Source: Plantago elongata (Eukaryota > Streptophyta > Magnoliopsida > Lamiales > Plantaginaceae). From it: 64,000 bases of DNA. Made by a program: the position numbers and the translations under genes. The notes beneath the pieces were generated by a model. It ran no database searches. It saw nothing but the letters and a program-made list of their open reading frames with translations, and was not told the origin of the DNA. Positions 35,766 through 48,656 of the stretch are shown here, one piece after another (position 1 is the first letter of the stretch; every line of letters starts with the position of its first letter). The stretch lies in assembly GCA_036897095.1 (NCBI GenBank), contig JAYMSP010000023.1, forward strand, positions 1-64,000, in the 5' to 3' direction.

Positions 35766-36059
35766 GTGGGAGTCTCTTCAAACTCAATAGTAGAGTAGTA
35801 GTACATTTATCTTGAATTTCGAGCAAGCTAAGTGTGTGTTGTGCAGCTTGTGCTAGTAAAAGTAGACACCTGATAATGGGCCATATTTGACAGCTTGAAT
35901 TGGGTTTTGTGCACAGAGAAGAGAAACAACAAGTGTTGTAGTTGTAGACTAGATAGATGGAGAGTGTGATGATGATGATGATGAGCAGCTCAAAGAATCA
36001 AAAGAGACTACTAGTACAGTACCGTTTCTTAGACCAAACTACTTCTTCTTCTTCTTCAA

Positions 36060-36067
36060 CTTTTATA
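36060..36067 (-). promoter_or_regulatory. TATA box of the SPL gene
   Basis: The minus strand reads TATAAAAG, with a CTT/GAA-rich stretch right after it. This predicts a transcript start near 36030 and a leader of about 500 bases. Confidence 0.5.
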
Positions 36068-37208
36068 GGCCATGACTGTCGATTTTCAGAACCAGATATG
36101 TTCAATTGAAATCAACAAGAAAATGAAAAAAAAACAAAAAAAGAAATTCCTTTTCTTCATCTCTTTTATGTTGGAATTTTTTCAGTAATGATATGTTATT
36201 TTTAATTGAAAAACTCATTCAGTCAAACATTGTTTAGTTATATTTTATACTACAATTTAGTTAAATTCATAATAATGTAGTTAAATAGAATAGCCTAACT
36301 CCTTTAATGTTGTTATCTAAACTAAACACTAATAACATCATTCTCAATCACCTCTCTAAAGTTCGTTAAAGAACTGTTGATAGAGTAAAATGGTATCCAA
36401 ACGAGTATCACATACTTTAAACGAACGGAACATAAATTGTGACTTACAAAATATCTAATATGTTTCAGTGACAAGTTTTCAGGCAAAGTCGAGATGATAT
36501 AAATGCATCCTAAGTACATATTCCATTAACGAGTTTTCAAATAAAGTCGATATAACATTAGGGCATCCTAGATCACCTAGATGTCTCCCCATTCTTCATG
36601 GCTAGGCTTCAATGACTCTTGATTAGCAAGTACAATCTGGAGTTCGCTAATAGTTGACAAATTAAAAATGATTTTTTAATTTAAAATTCAAGATTGAATC
36701 TATTTGTAAATTTTGTATATTGTTAATGTTGTTTGAGTTAGTATATCGATTTGATCACTTTTCGTTTCAAACAAACATGTGGTTTGATAATACATGTAAA
36801 GTTTAAATCGAGGTGAGTTTTGAGATATGATCTAGTCTACAATTAAGCTAAGGTAAGATTTAGACAAAATATGATACTGTTGTTTTTTATTATGGGCTGA
36901 TTGGTATGTAATTTAAATTGATAAAATTCAATTCAAATTGCATATTAAATAATTACAAAATAAAATTGAATATTTTATTTATTAAGTATATTTGTTTATG
37001 TTCACGTATTGGATATGGAATTTGATTCCAATAATAACTTTTTGTAGGTGATTAGGACAACTGTTAATCTAGTTAGTCTATTAACGTAAATATCCATAGC
37101 TTTTACAGGTGATAAGAATAACTGTTAGCCTATTACTGATTGATGTTGGTCTTGACCTGTGTCAACAGTTCTAATATAGACTGTTCGCTGTCACTTGGCC
37201 AGAAATTT

Positions 37209-37440
37209 AATCCATCCGTTTCATTTATAACAAAATATTTTTTATATGCAAGTTTTAAAAAATATATATATAGTATATTGTTAAAAATGAATTTGAGATA
37301 GAAAAGTACATGTAGAATTAATAATATGTGATTACAAATGAGTAATTGTGGGGATATTTTCATAAATAGAAAATTATTTCACTTTTGTGGGACGCCTAAA
37401 ATGAACAACTATTTCACTTTTAACGGGACGGATGAAGTAA
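37209..37440. mobile_element. Stowaway-like MITE remnant
   Basis: The left end carries 'tccatccgtttcattt' and the right end, read on the other strand, 'tacttcatccgtcccgtt'. Both match the Stowaway-type CTCCRTCCGTYYC end. A TA adjoins both ends, the usual target. The interior is AT-rich and noncoding. Confidence 0.5.
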
Positions 37441-39164
37441 AACAGAATCTACCAATTTACTTACAAAAATGTGAAAACCAACGTTGTTCGAAGATACCGA
37501 TTCAAAAGTTTTACGAGGAAGTTCTAGTTAGTTAAAACTATACGCGACTTGATTAACACTTGAATAAGCGATTTATTGCGAAGTTTTTTGGGTGCTGCAT
37601 TTAGTATTCAAGCAAGCTTATCACCTTACTAAAATTATGAGATCTCGATCGATTAGTTTTTTTGATGAATGTTACATGGGCTTTTCTACGTTCAGGCAGG
37701 CTTTCACCCTGCCTGATAACATGCAACAAATAAAAAAATTGACATAATTATTCCGTTAAATTTCAAAATACTAAAATAAAAAATAGATAATTCAAAAAAT
37801 ATTGTTTTATTTTTAAAAATATTTTAGAAGGTAAATTTAATTGTTTTATTATTATTTATATTTTTTAAATTTAAATATTCATAAGGTGACTGGGCGGTCG
37901 CCTTAATCGCCTTGGCGACATCCCATCGCCCTTCCACCTTATAAATATTTTAATTAGATTAACACAAATATCAATCAAAAAATTTTAATTTGACTTTTAA
38001 AATATTTTTTAAATTAAAAGAATATTTTTTTAAGAATTATTAAATTTTTCCTTTAACATTTTAAAATTTAATGGAATAGATATATTATTTTTTTATTCGT
38101 TATCTATTGTCGGGCAGGATGAAATTCGGCATGATCGTAAAAAAGTCCAGGTTGCATTTACATCCTGAGGAAAAGAAACAATAAAAGGAGAAAAATAAAA
38201 TGATTGATCAAGTAGAAGACAATACCAAGCCCAATTCCCATCGTTTTCTTGCCTTTTAAACTTTTTTCTCCATACAAGTAAATTATGCAATGATAGTGAA
38301 ATTGATTCAGCCTGTGGTTGGTGTTCATTCGTACATTGTACTTTAATTCTTTTCTTTTAATATACGATGATGATACTAATAACTAATCCATTATTCCACC
38401 TAATCTCAATACACGTGAATTTCTATCTACACGTTTAAATATAAGGATGTATAAATTCAAATAATTCTACTAATTACTATTTTTGTTACTTTTATTTCTA
38501 CAATCTTATATTTTTTTGTCATTTATATAATCACAGAAAAATACGACTTCTAGAACGGTCCAGTTAGACTTTGTTCTCATCAACTTAAAATCAATTCTGT
38601 TCAGTTCAATAAATTTTCAATTGAATAAAACAGAGTATTACTAACATATATAGTCAAGAATATTATCGATTTCGTATATTATATCATTAACAAAATGTAT
38701 ATATTGTATATAAAACACGGTTGTTGATAACATAAACCGTTTAGTTGAGAATATATATTCATTTTTAGATAAATTATCTTCATACCGCATAATGATGCTT
38801 ACTCTTGTGTACTCATATCTTCTATAAATTAATATCAACTAACTTCCATGTTATGTCAATAAAATCTTTAAAATATAATAAATTAATGAATTTCTTAAAA
38901 CAATGGAAAATAACCGCGAGAGTAATTTTAATATTTGAATCGGGAAAACAAGATTATAAATTAAGGTAGGAAGGCAAATTAATGTCTTACTTTACACGGC
39001 CAAGTAGACCAATCATTACCCAAATACACCGGCCAAATTTCTTGGTACAGCTCTTTGTCTTTGCCAGAATCTTAACCATAAGTAGATATTTATAACTGCA
39101 TGCTTTTTTAGCATCATAAATACTATAGGTAAATTCTTGTCTTTGCAAAGTATTTATATACTAC

Positions 39165-39282
39165 GGGTCCGTTTGATATAAAATTTAACTTTAATTTTAT
39201 CAATTTGAATGATCTGTTTTATAAAAAAAAAAAAATCATTTAAATTGGTGAAAATCAATTCAAATTCTACACCAATCACCTT
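39165..39282. mobile_element. palindromic hAT-like MITE
   Basis: Left arm 'gggtccgtttgatataaaat' onward and the reverse complement of the right arm 'ggtgattggtgtagaatttg' onward can be aligned over about 50 bp around an A-run of 13. The ends resemble those of the element at 60305-60464. The whole can fold into one hairpin. Confidence 0.45.
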
Positions 39283-40659
39283 ACATTTTTAGCAACCTAT
39301 TCTTCTAGGGGATAGAGCTTCATGCCAATTAATCACCATGTTATTCAATTAACAAGTACTAGGACAATGTGCATGTAGATTGTGTATCCAAATTCCAAAA
39401 GGTTTTTTGGACATGTATTTTGGATGGGTTAGATTTTCAAAGTTTATACTAAATAACGGGAAAGAAATATAATGATTGATGCTCCACTAAAAATAAGACG
39501 CGGATAACATGACAAGAGTTTCGATACTTGCACATTAAAATTGGTGCCAAGTGATTTACATCTCATCAAAGTGTATTTGGTGATATTTTGTATTATAGAC
39601 TCAAACACAGGTATAATTTTTTTATATTTCAAATTTAATTTTATCGAAAACTATTAAAAAGTATTTGATAATGGCCTAGTATAATATACACTCTCTCTGG
39701 CTAGCTAATTTACCAAAATGCCAAATAATCTTTAGAAAGTAATAAGTTTATTGAAATGAAATGCCTCACCTCAACTTTTTCCTCCAACTATGTAATTGTT
39801 GGTCTAGTAGTAGTAACAATGGCAATTTTTCACATGAGTATAATACATATTCAATTTTCTGTTTCCAAAGGTCATTTTGTAATATTATGGTTTATAAAAT
39901 TGTCAAAGTTCTTCATAATTTTCGAATTCATTTTTGTTTTAATAAATTATTTACATCTCGTTAATTTTTTTTTCTACATGTGATTTGCTACATTCGTCTC
40001 CGAAAACTTTTTGTATTTTTCTATGTTGAATGTCCTATATATATAACTTTATACTCACTCCGTCTCAATTTGAAGGTCCCGTAGAACTGGTCATAAATTT
40101 TAATGCAACTAATCAACTAATGCGAGTTTATTAAAACTGGAATAGTGAATATAAGGGTTAAGGGCCAAACACAAATTTTAAGCAATTAAATTTATATCTT
40201 TTAGTAAAATCAAATATCTTCATTGTTTTTTATTTATATAATTTTTGAACCTGCTCAAACTGAAAATATAAGTAAACCTTATTTATAAGGTGGGGTTAAT
40301 AGTAATTAGTAAATTATATCATAGCTGGCATAAAGCCACTGGTTCTATGCCAAATAGATAAATTCTCCATTCTAATAAAAATTATACGTATTTTTATATG
40401 TTATGTCAAATTTTCAGTATATAGTATATAATTGATTTTATGTGCATGTCTGAGTGTGACAGATCTTGAAGCATCCATGGCCACAGGTAAATTATCTGAA
40501 GATCATGCATGTGTAGAAGTGAATTTAAGAAAGTAACATCAAACAGTAATTAATATGCTCATGATACATCAAACAACAAACACATCATGCCAGTCAAACT
40601 TTTCTGGCCAGAAACAAAATAATAATAATTTTTTTATTATTATTATATTTTATGTATGT

Positions 40660-42320
40660 GATCTCTTTATGATTATGACCGTGTTTATTCATAGAATGAT
40701 GTAGCCTATATATACAAATATAAGAAGATATGTCTAATCTAATTAGGAATTAGAAGAATAAGGACTTTAGTGAATGTTGAGAATGTCCTGAAAAACGTCA
40801 AACAATACTTGTGAAAGTACTTTGGTGAAAAAATCAACTCATATGTAAGAATCAACATATTTCATCAATGACGTTCTACATTGATGTTGTACGAGAGCAG
40901 GCGAGGCAAAAGGTATGACCGAACGATGGACGATACCATAGGCAGTTGGTTATGGGCAACGAGGACCCAAATATTGTACCCTACTCCAGTGAGGTGCTCG
41001 AGTTTGTAAGAGTCGGGTGGAAGAAGTTAACCCAGAGCAGACACAGAGAGACATCCAAAATAGGAGAGGATATAATACCACACAGAGTTGGAAAAAAAAG
41101 GATTAATAAGTGATCACATAGAGATAGTCCTGAGTAAGCAGAGAGGGGTCAACATGTGACCTCGATAGTCCAAAATACAGCGGAGCAAGAGCTTCAAACA
41201 GCTAGCTCGAACGATTGGAGATGGAGAAAAAACTCGCGAACTCTAACCACATAAGGAGCTTCGGACTAGAAAGCTGTGTGGAATGGCCTGGTGGCGCGTC
41301 AGATTGATCTGGGGATGAGGGGAACCCTTTTGATCAAGACGTGCGACTTCGAGAGCTTAATATGATCTCAGAACGGAGTGCAGACAGTTGCTCGAGAAAA
41401 TCGATCACGCGTGGAGAAAACGCAGTAGTAGACTGTAGGAGAAGAAACAGTTCAACTGCATAAGAAGAAGAGAAATTCACTGCGTAATCAAAAGAATAAG
41501 ACCTGGCCAGAAGATTGTCCGTCAAACAATAGAGCGATCGATGATCGCGAGCAATTGCAGATGCGGTCGATAAAGATCAAACAGGCTGGGGCGATCGTTG
41601 GACGACGATTGCGAGCAATTGCAGGAAGATAGAAGAAAGTTCGACAAATTAAAGAAAACTGTTCGAACTTGAGAGGGGATCGACAACAGTTGGTTCTTCG
41701 ATCAGATGAGAAGTTCGACAGATTGAAAAAACTGTTTGAACATGGAAGGGGGATCGACAACAGTGGATTGTTCGATCAGAGGAGAAGTTCGATAGATTAA
41801 AGAAAATTGTTCGAACATGGGTGGGGATCAACAACAGTGGATTGTTTGATCAGAGAAGAAAATCAATTCAGTTGAATCGATCTTGAGAAAGAAGAGAAAA
41901 TCGATTCAGTGGAAATCGATTGCAGGAGGATCGTATATTGAATATGAGGTTTTGTATATGGGAGAATATATTGAACTTGAGGTTTTGTATACCAACGGAA
42001 GAAAGAAATGCGCATGAGCGCTTGAGAGATAAGGAGAAAATGGATAAAAAAGATAAGTGCAATCAGATTTATTGTATTGAGGGAAAAGATGAGAGACATG
42101 ACCAATAATCGTTGGAGACTTACATGGCTCTGATACCATGAAATATTATTGAATAATCAATCGTGTTTATTCATAGAATGATGTAGGGTATATATACAAA
42201 TTATAAGAAACTATGTCTAATGTAATTAGAAATTAAAAGAATAAGACTAATCTAACTAGGATTCTAATATATATAATTATGTCTAATCTAATTAGGATTA
42301 CATGATCGATCATACTATCA
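40660..42320 (-). mobile_element. fossil of a small non-autonomous LTR element (TRIM/LARD-like, Copia-type primer site)
   Basis: LTR-like blocks at 40681-40766 and 42163-42248 share about 90% of bases by eye. The right block begins with TG at 42139. It is directly preceded on the plus strand by the reverse complement of an initiator-Met-tRNA primer site (42126-42138), so the element runs on the minus strand. The interior of about 1.3 kb has no recognisable gag or pol. Next to the primer site it holds three 74-bp tandem units. The outer limits of the LTRs are not certain. It looks broken and moderately old. Confidence 0.6.
41639..41860. repeat. three 74-bp tandem units inside the LTR-element fossil
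   Basis: Units start at 41639, 41713 and 41787 with 'gttcga' and end with 'gatcaga.gagaa'. All three are exactly 74 bp long with scattered substitutions. They lie in the leader region of the element, 3' of its primer site on the minus strand. Confidence 0.85.
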
Positions 42321-44092
42321 TTTCATTTCATGTGAAAAGACTACTGAATCATCTGATGCTAAAAGCCTTAAACATATACGTACACAGGATGCAACTTGCT
42401 ACATACCCATATTTTCAACACGAAAATTGTTACAATGTTGAAAATGAAACATTATTGAGGCCTCAAATGATGCCATGGTGAGTCAAGAAATTAAGATATA
42501 TGGACTAGAGATGCTATTTTTCACTACAAGTGAAGCTACGGTGATTCTTTATAGTGACGACTGACCAGCAAAACGGATTTAACTTTATTCAAGAAAGGGG
42601 TTCGGGTCGATTGTGAAAGTTGTGTCAAAGTCAACATAATAAAAGGGACCAAATGACTTGTTTGGAGGGAGAATTAAGTCCGATGGATTTTGTTTGATAG
42701 GACGATTACAAGGATTGAAACCGTAGTCTCGTGTTGGTGACATTAGTTTGTACTTAGCTTATAGAGATTATAGTCACAAACATTTTATAATCATTTTTCT
42801 CCTAAAACAAATAGATCGGGAGTTCAAGTTATATTACGTTAAAAAGGAAAAAGAAGGTAAATCGTTTCTTCCTTTATCATTTTTATTTTTTGCAACAGTA
42901 TTTATCTTTTTGTACAGTAATAGTTGTTTCCATAAAGCAAAAAGAATGTAAAAGAGAAAATACATTGTCTGGAGACCATGGGTTTCCTTTTCCAACTAGG
43001 TGGTGGAGTGTCATAACTTTTAGTCCTATGATAGAGAAAAGCTGTAGTATTTCCTAATAACAAATAGGGTTAATGTCTAAAATGTACTACTTCCTCTTAA
43101 TATTACGCAGGATTGTTATCGAAAACTATATAGTATTCGAGTGCTTATATAAATTCTTATAGTTACTCGTGTGAATTAATATTTAATTAAATAAGATGTT
43201 ATTTCAATATGTAATTCCCATTTCCCCAACATTATTGTTACACGAATCGACCCTTAATAAAGGTACTTGGTGTCTGATTTCTAACTTTCTATCACATTCA
43301 CAAGACCTGAAATGAAGATCTTGTACAGATTGTGGATTCTAGTAAGAGTTGCCACTTGCTTGCTGGTGAACAGGATCACATCATTTTCTAACTGCAACAA
43401 AAAGGGATCATACTGTAGATATTTTAATATTGGTCCAGACCTTATTTAATGCCCTTTGGCAGTTTATACAGGAAAATTTTCATTGCAAGAATTCAGTTTT
43501 GCCAACCAAATAAAAATAATAGAAAATGCAAAGTGAAAGGGACCCCCTATTATATATAGGGTTTTAACTTTTAACCTTCACTGGGGTATTGCATTAATTT
43601 TCAGTATTCATGCACTTTTATTCACATTGAAAATTATTTAAAGAATAATATTAATTCTCCTGTAACAAAAGAGGAGATAGATGGGATAAAAAAGACCGTG
43701 GTGAGTTGGTGACGTGATTCAAAAACCAGATTAAAATTCACTAATTCAAAAATCAATACTTATAAATATATTTGACCCTAACCAACTAAATTATACGTTC
43801 CAGACTCAATAAAGATTAAGTAAGATCTAGGAAAACCTAAATGATCCGACCTTTCACCAGTGATCTGGACTTTGAGCCTATAAGTTGAAAACAAGATAGC
43901 CTAAAGGGAGTCTCGCCTATAAAAGTACGGTGGAACCTCATGGATTCGACCCCATGAGATATAACTTCAAATACGTACAAAATACATTCACGATGAAGTT
44001 TGGGAGCACAAATAGTAATGGTTTCGACCTCATAGAATATGAACACCACCCTCACACTAAATATTGGTCCCTATTAGTTGAAGTTAGCAATG
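42321..44092. other. AT-rich intergenic DNA
   Basis: No gene, RNA gene or element end was recognised. Short frames here lack any family resemblance. Confidence 0.5.
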
Positions 44093-44101
44093 AACTAACA
44101 C

Positions 44102-44305
44102 ATTCATTCTGGTGCGGATACTATTTTAGAAGAATTGTGTGAGTTTCTCTCTGCTTTCCAGGTTGTCTGTCTATTTTACTTATGTACCTCGAGCTTGTAA
44201 TGTCGTAACTCATGACTTATCTCAACATACTTGTATTAACATTTGGCGTTTTCTTGTCTATCTTATGAATGAATTTCTGTTGGTTTTTAAAAAAAATAAA
44301 AAATA
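44102..44305 (+). mobile_element. 5'-truncated LINE-like tail
   Basis: An A-rich 3' end (44288-44303) follows a T/G-rich 3' UTR-like segment. The 9-bp direct repeat aactaacac flanks it at 44093-44101 and 44306-44314. That fits a short target-primed insertion. Confidence 0.4.
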
Positions 44306-44505
44306 AACTAACACGTTTTAGAATTTGATTAGATTGAACAAACTTCGTTTAACATGAATCTCGTCCACTCAAGATTCTTTTAAATAGTAGAGCTTTACTC
44401 AATTTGAAGATAATTTAGCTTGACCAATCCATTCATATATTGAAATTTTAACTCAATTCGTTTTAGACAAACCAATGAAAAGAGGTCAAATCCTTTCCAA
44501 TAATA

Positions 44506-44626
44506 TCGGGGGTGAGTGACATAGAATCCAAATGTCCATTTGAATGGAAATAGCTTCAAATTGTGTTAAAATTTTAAGCTATTTCAATCCAAATGGACAT
44601 TTGAATTCTATGTCACCCATCCCCGA
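44506..44626. repeat. near-perfect 121-bp hairpin
   Basis: Two 51-bp arms (44506-44556 and 44576-44626) are inverted copies with five differences, around a 19-bp loop. The ends are tcgggg/ccccga. It is most likely a palindromic MITE. A young microRNA-type precursor on either strand cannot be excluded from sequence. Confidence 0.85.
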
Positions 44627-47600
44627 ATCATATTTACCATCAAAGGATCAAGGTCACTTACTTAATGCCCCTTGCATTAGATTAGCTTTGTCTTTTGGAC
44701 TGCGACGATAATTTACATCATAAAAAACGATCTTTAGATCAATAGTAAATTAGAGTGCGTGATTAAGTTGAGTACGACGGTACGATATTACACAGGAAAA
44801 ACCACTTGAATGGTTGGTTATAAACCGCTGGTTTGAGTGAATGAGTTACATAAAAAAGTTAATGACAATTATTAATGCTACAACCTTAAACTAATAAAGT
44901 CTTGGATGAAGAATCTGCATCCCTCATGATCTGAATAATTAAAGAAAGAAATGGCGACTTCAATTAATCTGGTCTAAAGTGCAAAAGAACACTAAGAATC
45001 TTTCTTTTAACAGAAACCTAAATAACTGCCATAAAGAGGAGTATTATACACATCATTAGCAACTTGCAGTTAGATTAATATAGAGATCCATTCTGTTTTG
45101 TAAAAATATTTTACATACTGCATAAATTAATGACGGTAGATTTTGTGAGATATCATCTCTCACGATCAGAATCAAATAGAAAGTGTCTTCTAAAGTAAAT
45201 TTAAAGTAAACCTTTTATTTAAGATATATTTTTCACCTGACGAAAAATCATAGAACCAATAAATTAGAAGTTCGTCATCTTTAACCGTTTAAGAAAATGA
45301 TACATTTTTAACTTCATATCAAACACAGTGTTTAAATGCGATATCCACATATTCTATGTAAGAGTGGTGTATGCATATTACAAGAACAATATTTAAGAGT
45401 GAAAATATATAACTTGTATAGTTAAATATATAATGTTGATTTCGTATGACAATGAATGCAACTTAGTTGGTAAGACGCTTCACCTATAATCAATAAAGCG
45501 GAATTTAAGTCAACTTTTAATCATTTTAAAATGAAAATATTGATTTCGTATATTTTAACATTACAGATACATAATGTATTGTAAATGAAATATGAGTTTG
45601 AGATGATTGCTATACGTACGTTGGTGTACACGGGTTTATGACCCGAGTATACACCCAATGGGTGGTCAAGGAGCCGTCCAAGATCGTTGGGTGGTTTCGT
45701 GGGGACCAGTTTTTCTACTTATCAATATTATAAAAATCCTTAAGACTTAAACTATTAAAAAGACCAAAAATATTTTATTGTTATTGGTTTTCAAAATGTT
45801 ATGAAACACCTGAATAATTTAGTACCAATACATAGGTTTGCTTTTCAGCATTTATGTATTTTCTATGTGTCTTGGCAACTACTCGACCAGAACAACATGC
45901 AGCATTAATGTTAGACTTTGTTTAGGGCCAAATTATTCGACCACTTGAACAAAATTAATATTTTATTAAAATGCACGACTGATAGATATATGTTCACGCA
46001 ACGTCTTTACTTTAAAAATAATCTCATCAAACTTATAAATGTTACAAATCACCTTCGTGATTTTTTTTTAATCTAAACATAAATAAACTTAGTACACATG
46101 AATTGAATGAAGTGAAATTGAGTATGTCCAAATCTGCAAAAAGGTATGGATGACTACATACCATGTGACAAGTTTGACAATCTGAAATATGATCCATCAC
46201 ATGTTGAACTGAAAGAAATGATTCATGAAAAAGGAAAAACAGAAAATTAAAGACAAAAAGAAATGAGCTGTTGAGATTCATTAGATGTGATGAAGATGAA
46301 ATTATTATGTTATGTTATGTTATGTTACTTAGGTAGGTGAGTGAAGTGGATCTTTAATTTGGCCTTAAAGTCTGTGGACACATGCCAGCTTCCATACTTG
46401 CCCCATTCTTTCATCAGATAGTAGTTTTCATGGTTAGTTGCATTAATGCTGCATGTATGGTGTTGTCACTTCGGATCCAAGTCCGAGTCATTTTGCTATT
46501 GGGTTCTCGACTCATTCGATTGGTTTAGTTAGTTTCGTGCTTTGATCGCAGAAGCAACTGTAGTCTAGCCTCGAGTGATGCAAATCAGTTGACCATCTCA
46601 TAGGCTCATACGTGTTATGGTGCTCTTCACTGCTAGCCATTGGTGTTGAATCCTGTATAATTAAGTCCTCTGAAACAAAAGATTTCAGGAGAATACAAGT
46701 CTGATGGCTTGTGAAAAGATGCATGTGGTGCAAGGTCCATTCTGCACTTAATTTGGGCTTGTGTCTCAAGTCTACAATTGGTGGATCACAATATGCTGAA
46801 AGCCCAAATTGAATTTGTTGGTAATTTGTCAAAACATATATACAGGTCCAGTCCAGGTCCAGTAATCTTTCTGTTAAACTTATGCACTGCAAAAACTAGG
46901 GAGAGTCAAAGACCGATATTCACAAAATCGATCGTTGTATCATGTGCGCTTTATAATACAAAAATAATTGTATCATGTGCATATTAAGTTTGAAATTTAT
47001 ATTATGTGAACACTATTATACAGTTAGTTTTTTCTGTATAATACAGAAAACTGAACGTTTTTTCGAAGGAAAATAACAGTTGGTCCCTTTTTATTTTTTG
47101 GGTCAAAAAGTGGTCGGTGACGATAATATGAACGTAAACTCAGAATAGTAATCATACTGCCTGCAGTTTCAACTATAAACACCAACAATTATCAAGGGAG
47201 AGATATACTGCTGCAATGTATATGGTCTAGCAGTGGCTCAACTCTCAACTCCAACCAGAAATGACCAGTTAGCTGGGGTCGTATAGTTGTGTAGGGAAGA
47301 TGAGAATGGTGAAGATGGGGACGATTGTTTCTTCTCGTGCAACTAATTTAATCCGATCAAATAAATGTTCCACTGGTTTATTGCATCTTCAGTTGAACTT
47401 GCATTTACCATAACCATTACACAATGGACTCTCAAGTGCCTGTTTGCAACAATTTTTCAGAAACTGATCACTGCTTCTTTGTAGCATTAGCACAAAAGAT
47501 ATGACTGCAAAAACAGTTAATAATCAGAATAACTTGCAAAACAACCGCAAAGTTTCTGAATCACACATATGACCAATAATAAAATATATGTGAAATCCCT

Positions 47601-48223
47601 TCTTCATTCGACAACAAGCAAACATAACAAGCATGCAGACGTTTTGCCAGACTCGTATTTATTCTGCAGTCTACATTACAAAAGAGTAAATATTCATCAT
47701 GAACATTGGAAAGGTTGGACAATTCATGCTAAGCTGTTGCATGATCGTGTACCTGAAGCCTACGAAAACCTGAGAATCAGCAGAGTTTCCGCAATGTGGT
47801 TTTCAGAACACCTTGAAACCGTGCAATGTGGTTTCCAGGACTACCTGTAGCATTCCACAACATACTGGAGAACAGATAAATAGATTGCAGAAAGTACAAC
47901 TCCCACAGAAAGTTAGCAGAAATTCAAGTATACCTGTCGGATATGGTTTTCACTTTCGACAGAACATACAAAATACTATAAAAGGAACAAATCTTGAAGC
48001 TTTTTAAGGCTATCATAGTGACTGTCAACTCAAAATCAGAAAGTAAAATTTTGTATTGCTCTTAAAAGAATATGGTCTCAACAAAAACTGGGAATTTGCA
48101 ATCTTGTTCATTAAAAAAAATTCAACTATGTTACAGAATAGCATGAATACGGAGAAACAGAACAAAACTTAAATGCTCATAAAAAAGCCAAAAACCGTCA
48201 GCTCACAATGTGCAGTAAAAGGT
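44627..48223. other. intergenic DNA, mostly AT-rich, no gene supported
   Basis: It includes a SINE-like head near 45455, a short palindrome at 45623-45655 (GGTGTACACGGGT against ACCCGAGTATACACC) and a TTATG microsatellite of about five units at 46302-46327. The 3' UTR of the small gene at 48224 lies at the right end. Frames at 46512-46892 and 47569-47850 have no protein-like character. Confidence 0.45.
45452..45522 (+). mobile_element. SINE-like fragment with A and B box
   Basis: The run 'cttagttggtaagacgcttc' resembles a tRNA A box. About 35 bases on, 'ggaatttaagtc' resembles a worn B box. It may be the head of the family whose tails lie at 6783 and 8278. Confidence 0.35.
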
Positions 48224-48619
48224 TCATCTGCACTCGACCCCAACTTCTGCGGCCCGTCTAGGCTTGTTCTTTCTTCTGCTTCCAATTTGTCTGAATCCAA
48301 CCGACTTTATTACATCAGTAGGGTTAGTTTTAGCAATTTCTTCTTTGACTAAATTAGTATTTTCCTTGACAGGCGAAGAACGTTTCCTCTTCCTGCCATT
48401 TTCAGTCTTGTTACTATTACTCAGTACCGAATCTTTGGCATCTTCCACTTCTTCCTCTATTTCTGTCTTTATAGCTTCATCTTCTTCAATATCATTTTTC
48501 AATGCTTTATGTGGCCTTCCTCTTCTCCTAACTGGTAACTTCTCTTCCTCACCGCTTCCGGTATCATCACGAGCAGTAGTCAAAATCTGTTTCTTTCCTT
48601 TTGCTCTCCCTCTACCCAT
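48224..48619 (-). CDS. small basic/acidic nuclear-type protein with an AT-hook-like motif
   Basis: One coding exon of 131 residues. The N-terminus is basic (GRGRAKGKKQ), followed by an AT-hook-like RRRGRPHKALK at about 31-41. The middle is acidic (IEEDEAIKTEIEEEVED), then comes RKRKRSSP and a basic C-terminus (GSRRKNKPRRAAEVGVECR). I believe related small plant proteins share the two ends, but I cannot name the family. It is probably nuclear and DNA-associated. The leader is spliced: acceptor TTACAG ends at 48657 and a likely donor CAATG|GTGAAA lies at 49722. Joining these would create a two-codon upstream ORF (ATG ATT TAA). The intron is about 1.07 kb. Confidence 0.7.
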   Translation of the reverse strand: MGRGRAKGKKQILTTARDDTGSGEEEKLPVRRRGRPHKALKNDIEEDEAIKTEIEEEVEDAKDSVLSNSNKTENGRKRKRSSPVKENTNLVKEEIAKTNPTDVIKSVGFRQIGSRRKNKPRRAAEVGVECR

Positions 48620-48656
48620 TCTTCAGCTCGGCAACTTAAATGAAGAAAATTTAAAT

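Larger units (their letters stand above)
36068..40660. other. AT-rich intergenic DNA with MITE debris
   Basis: No gene is supported. Besides the elements listed separately, there is a lone hAT-MITE-like end near 36894 ('gggctgattggta'). An unusually GC-rich 60-bp island at 37885-37945 contains repeated 'gcgac/gtcgcc' words. A Stowaway-type end word ('actccgtctcaattt') lies near 40058. Confidence 0.5.

Noticed and set aside
41334-42139. several short minus-strand frames as genes
   Set aside because: They lie in the repeated, noncoding interior of the LTR-element fossil.
45452-45522. functional tRNA gene
   Set aside because: A-box and B-box words are present but no acceptor stem or anticodon arm can be folded; SINE fragment is the better call.
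46512-46892. 126-codon minus-strand frame in gene-free DNA
   Set aside because: No domain, no splice partner and no recognisable family; length is within chance for this region.
47569-47850. 93-codon plus-strand frame with small internal repeat
   Set aside because: Only a short duplicated 'gcaatgtggtttcc'-like word; no protein family and no splice structure.
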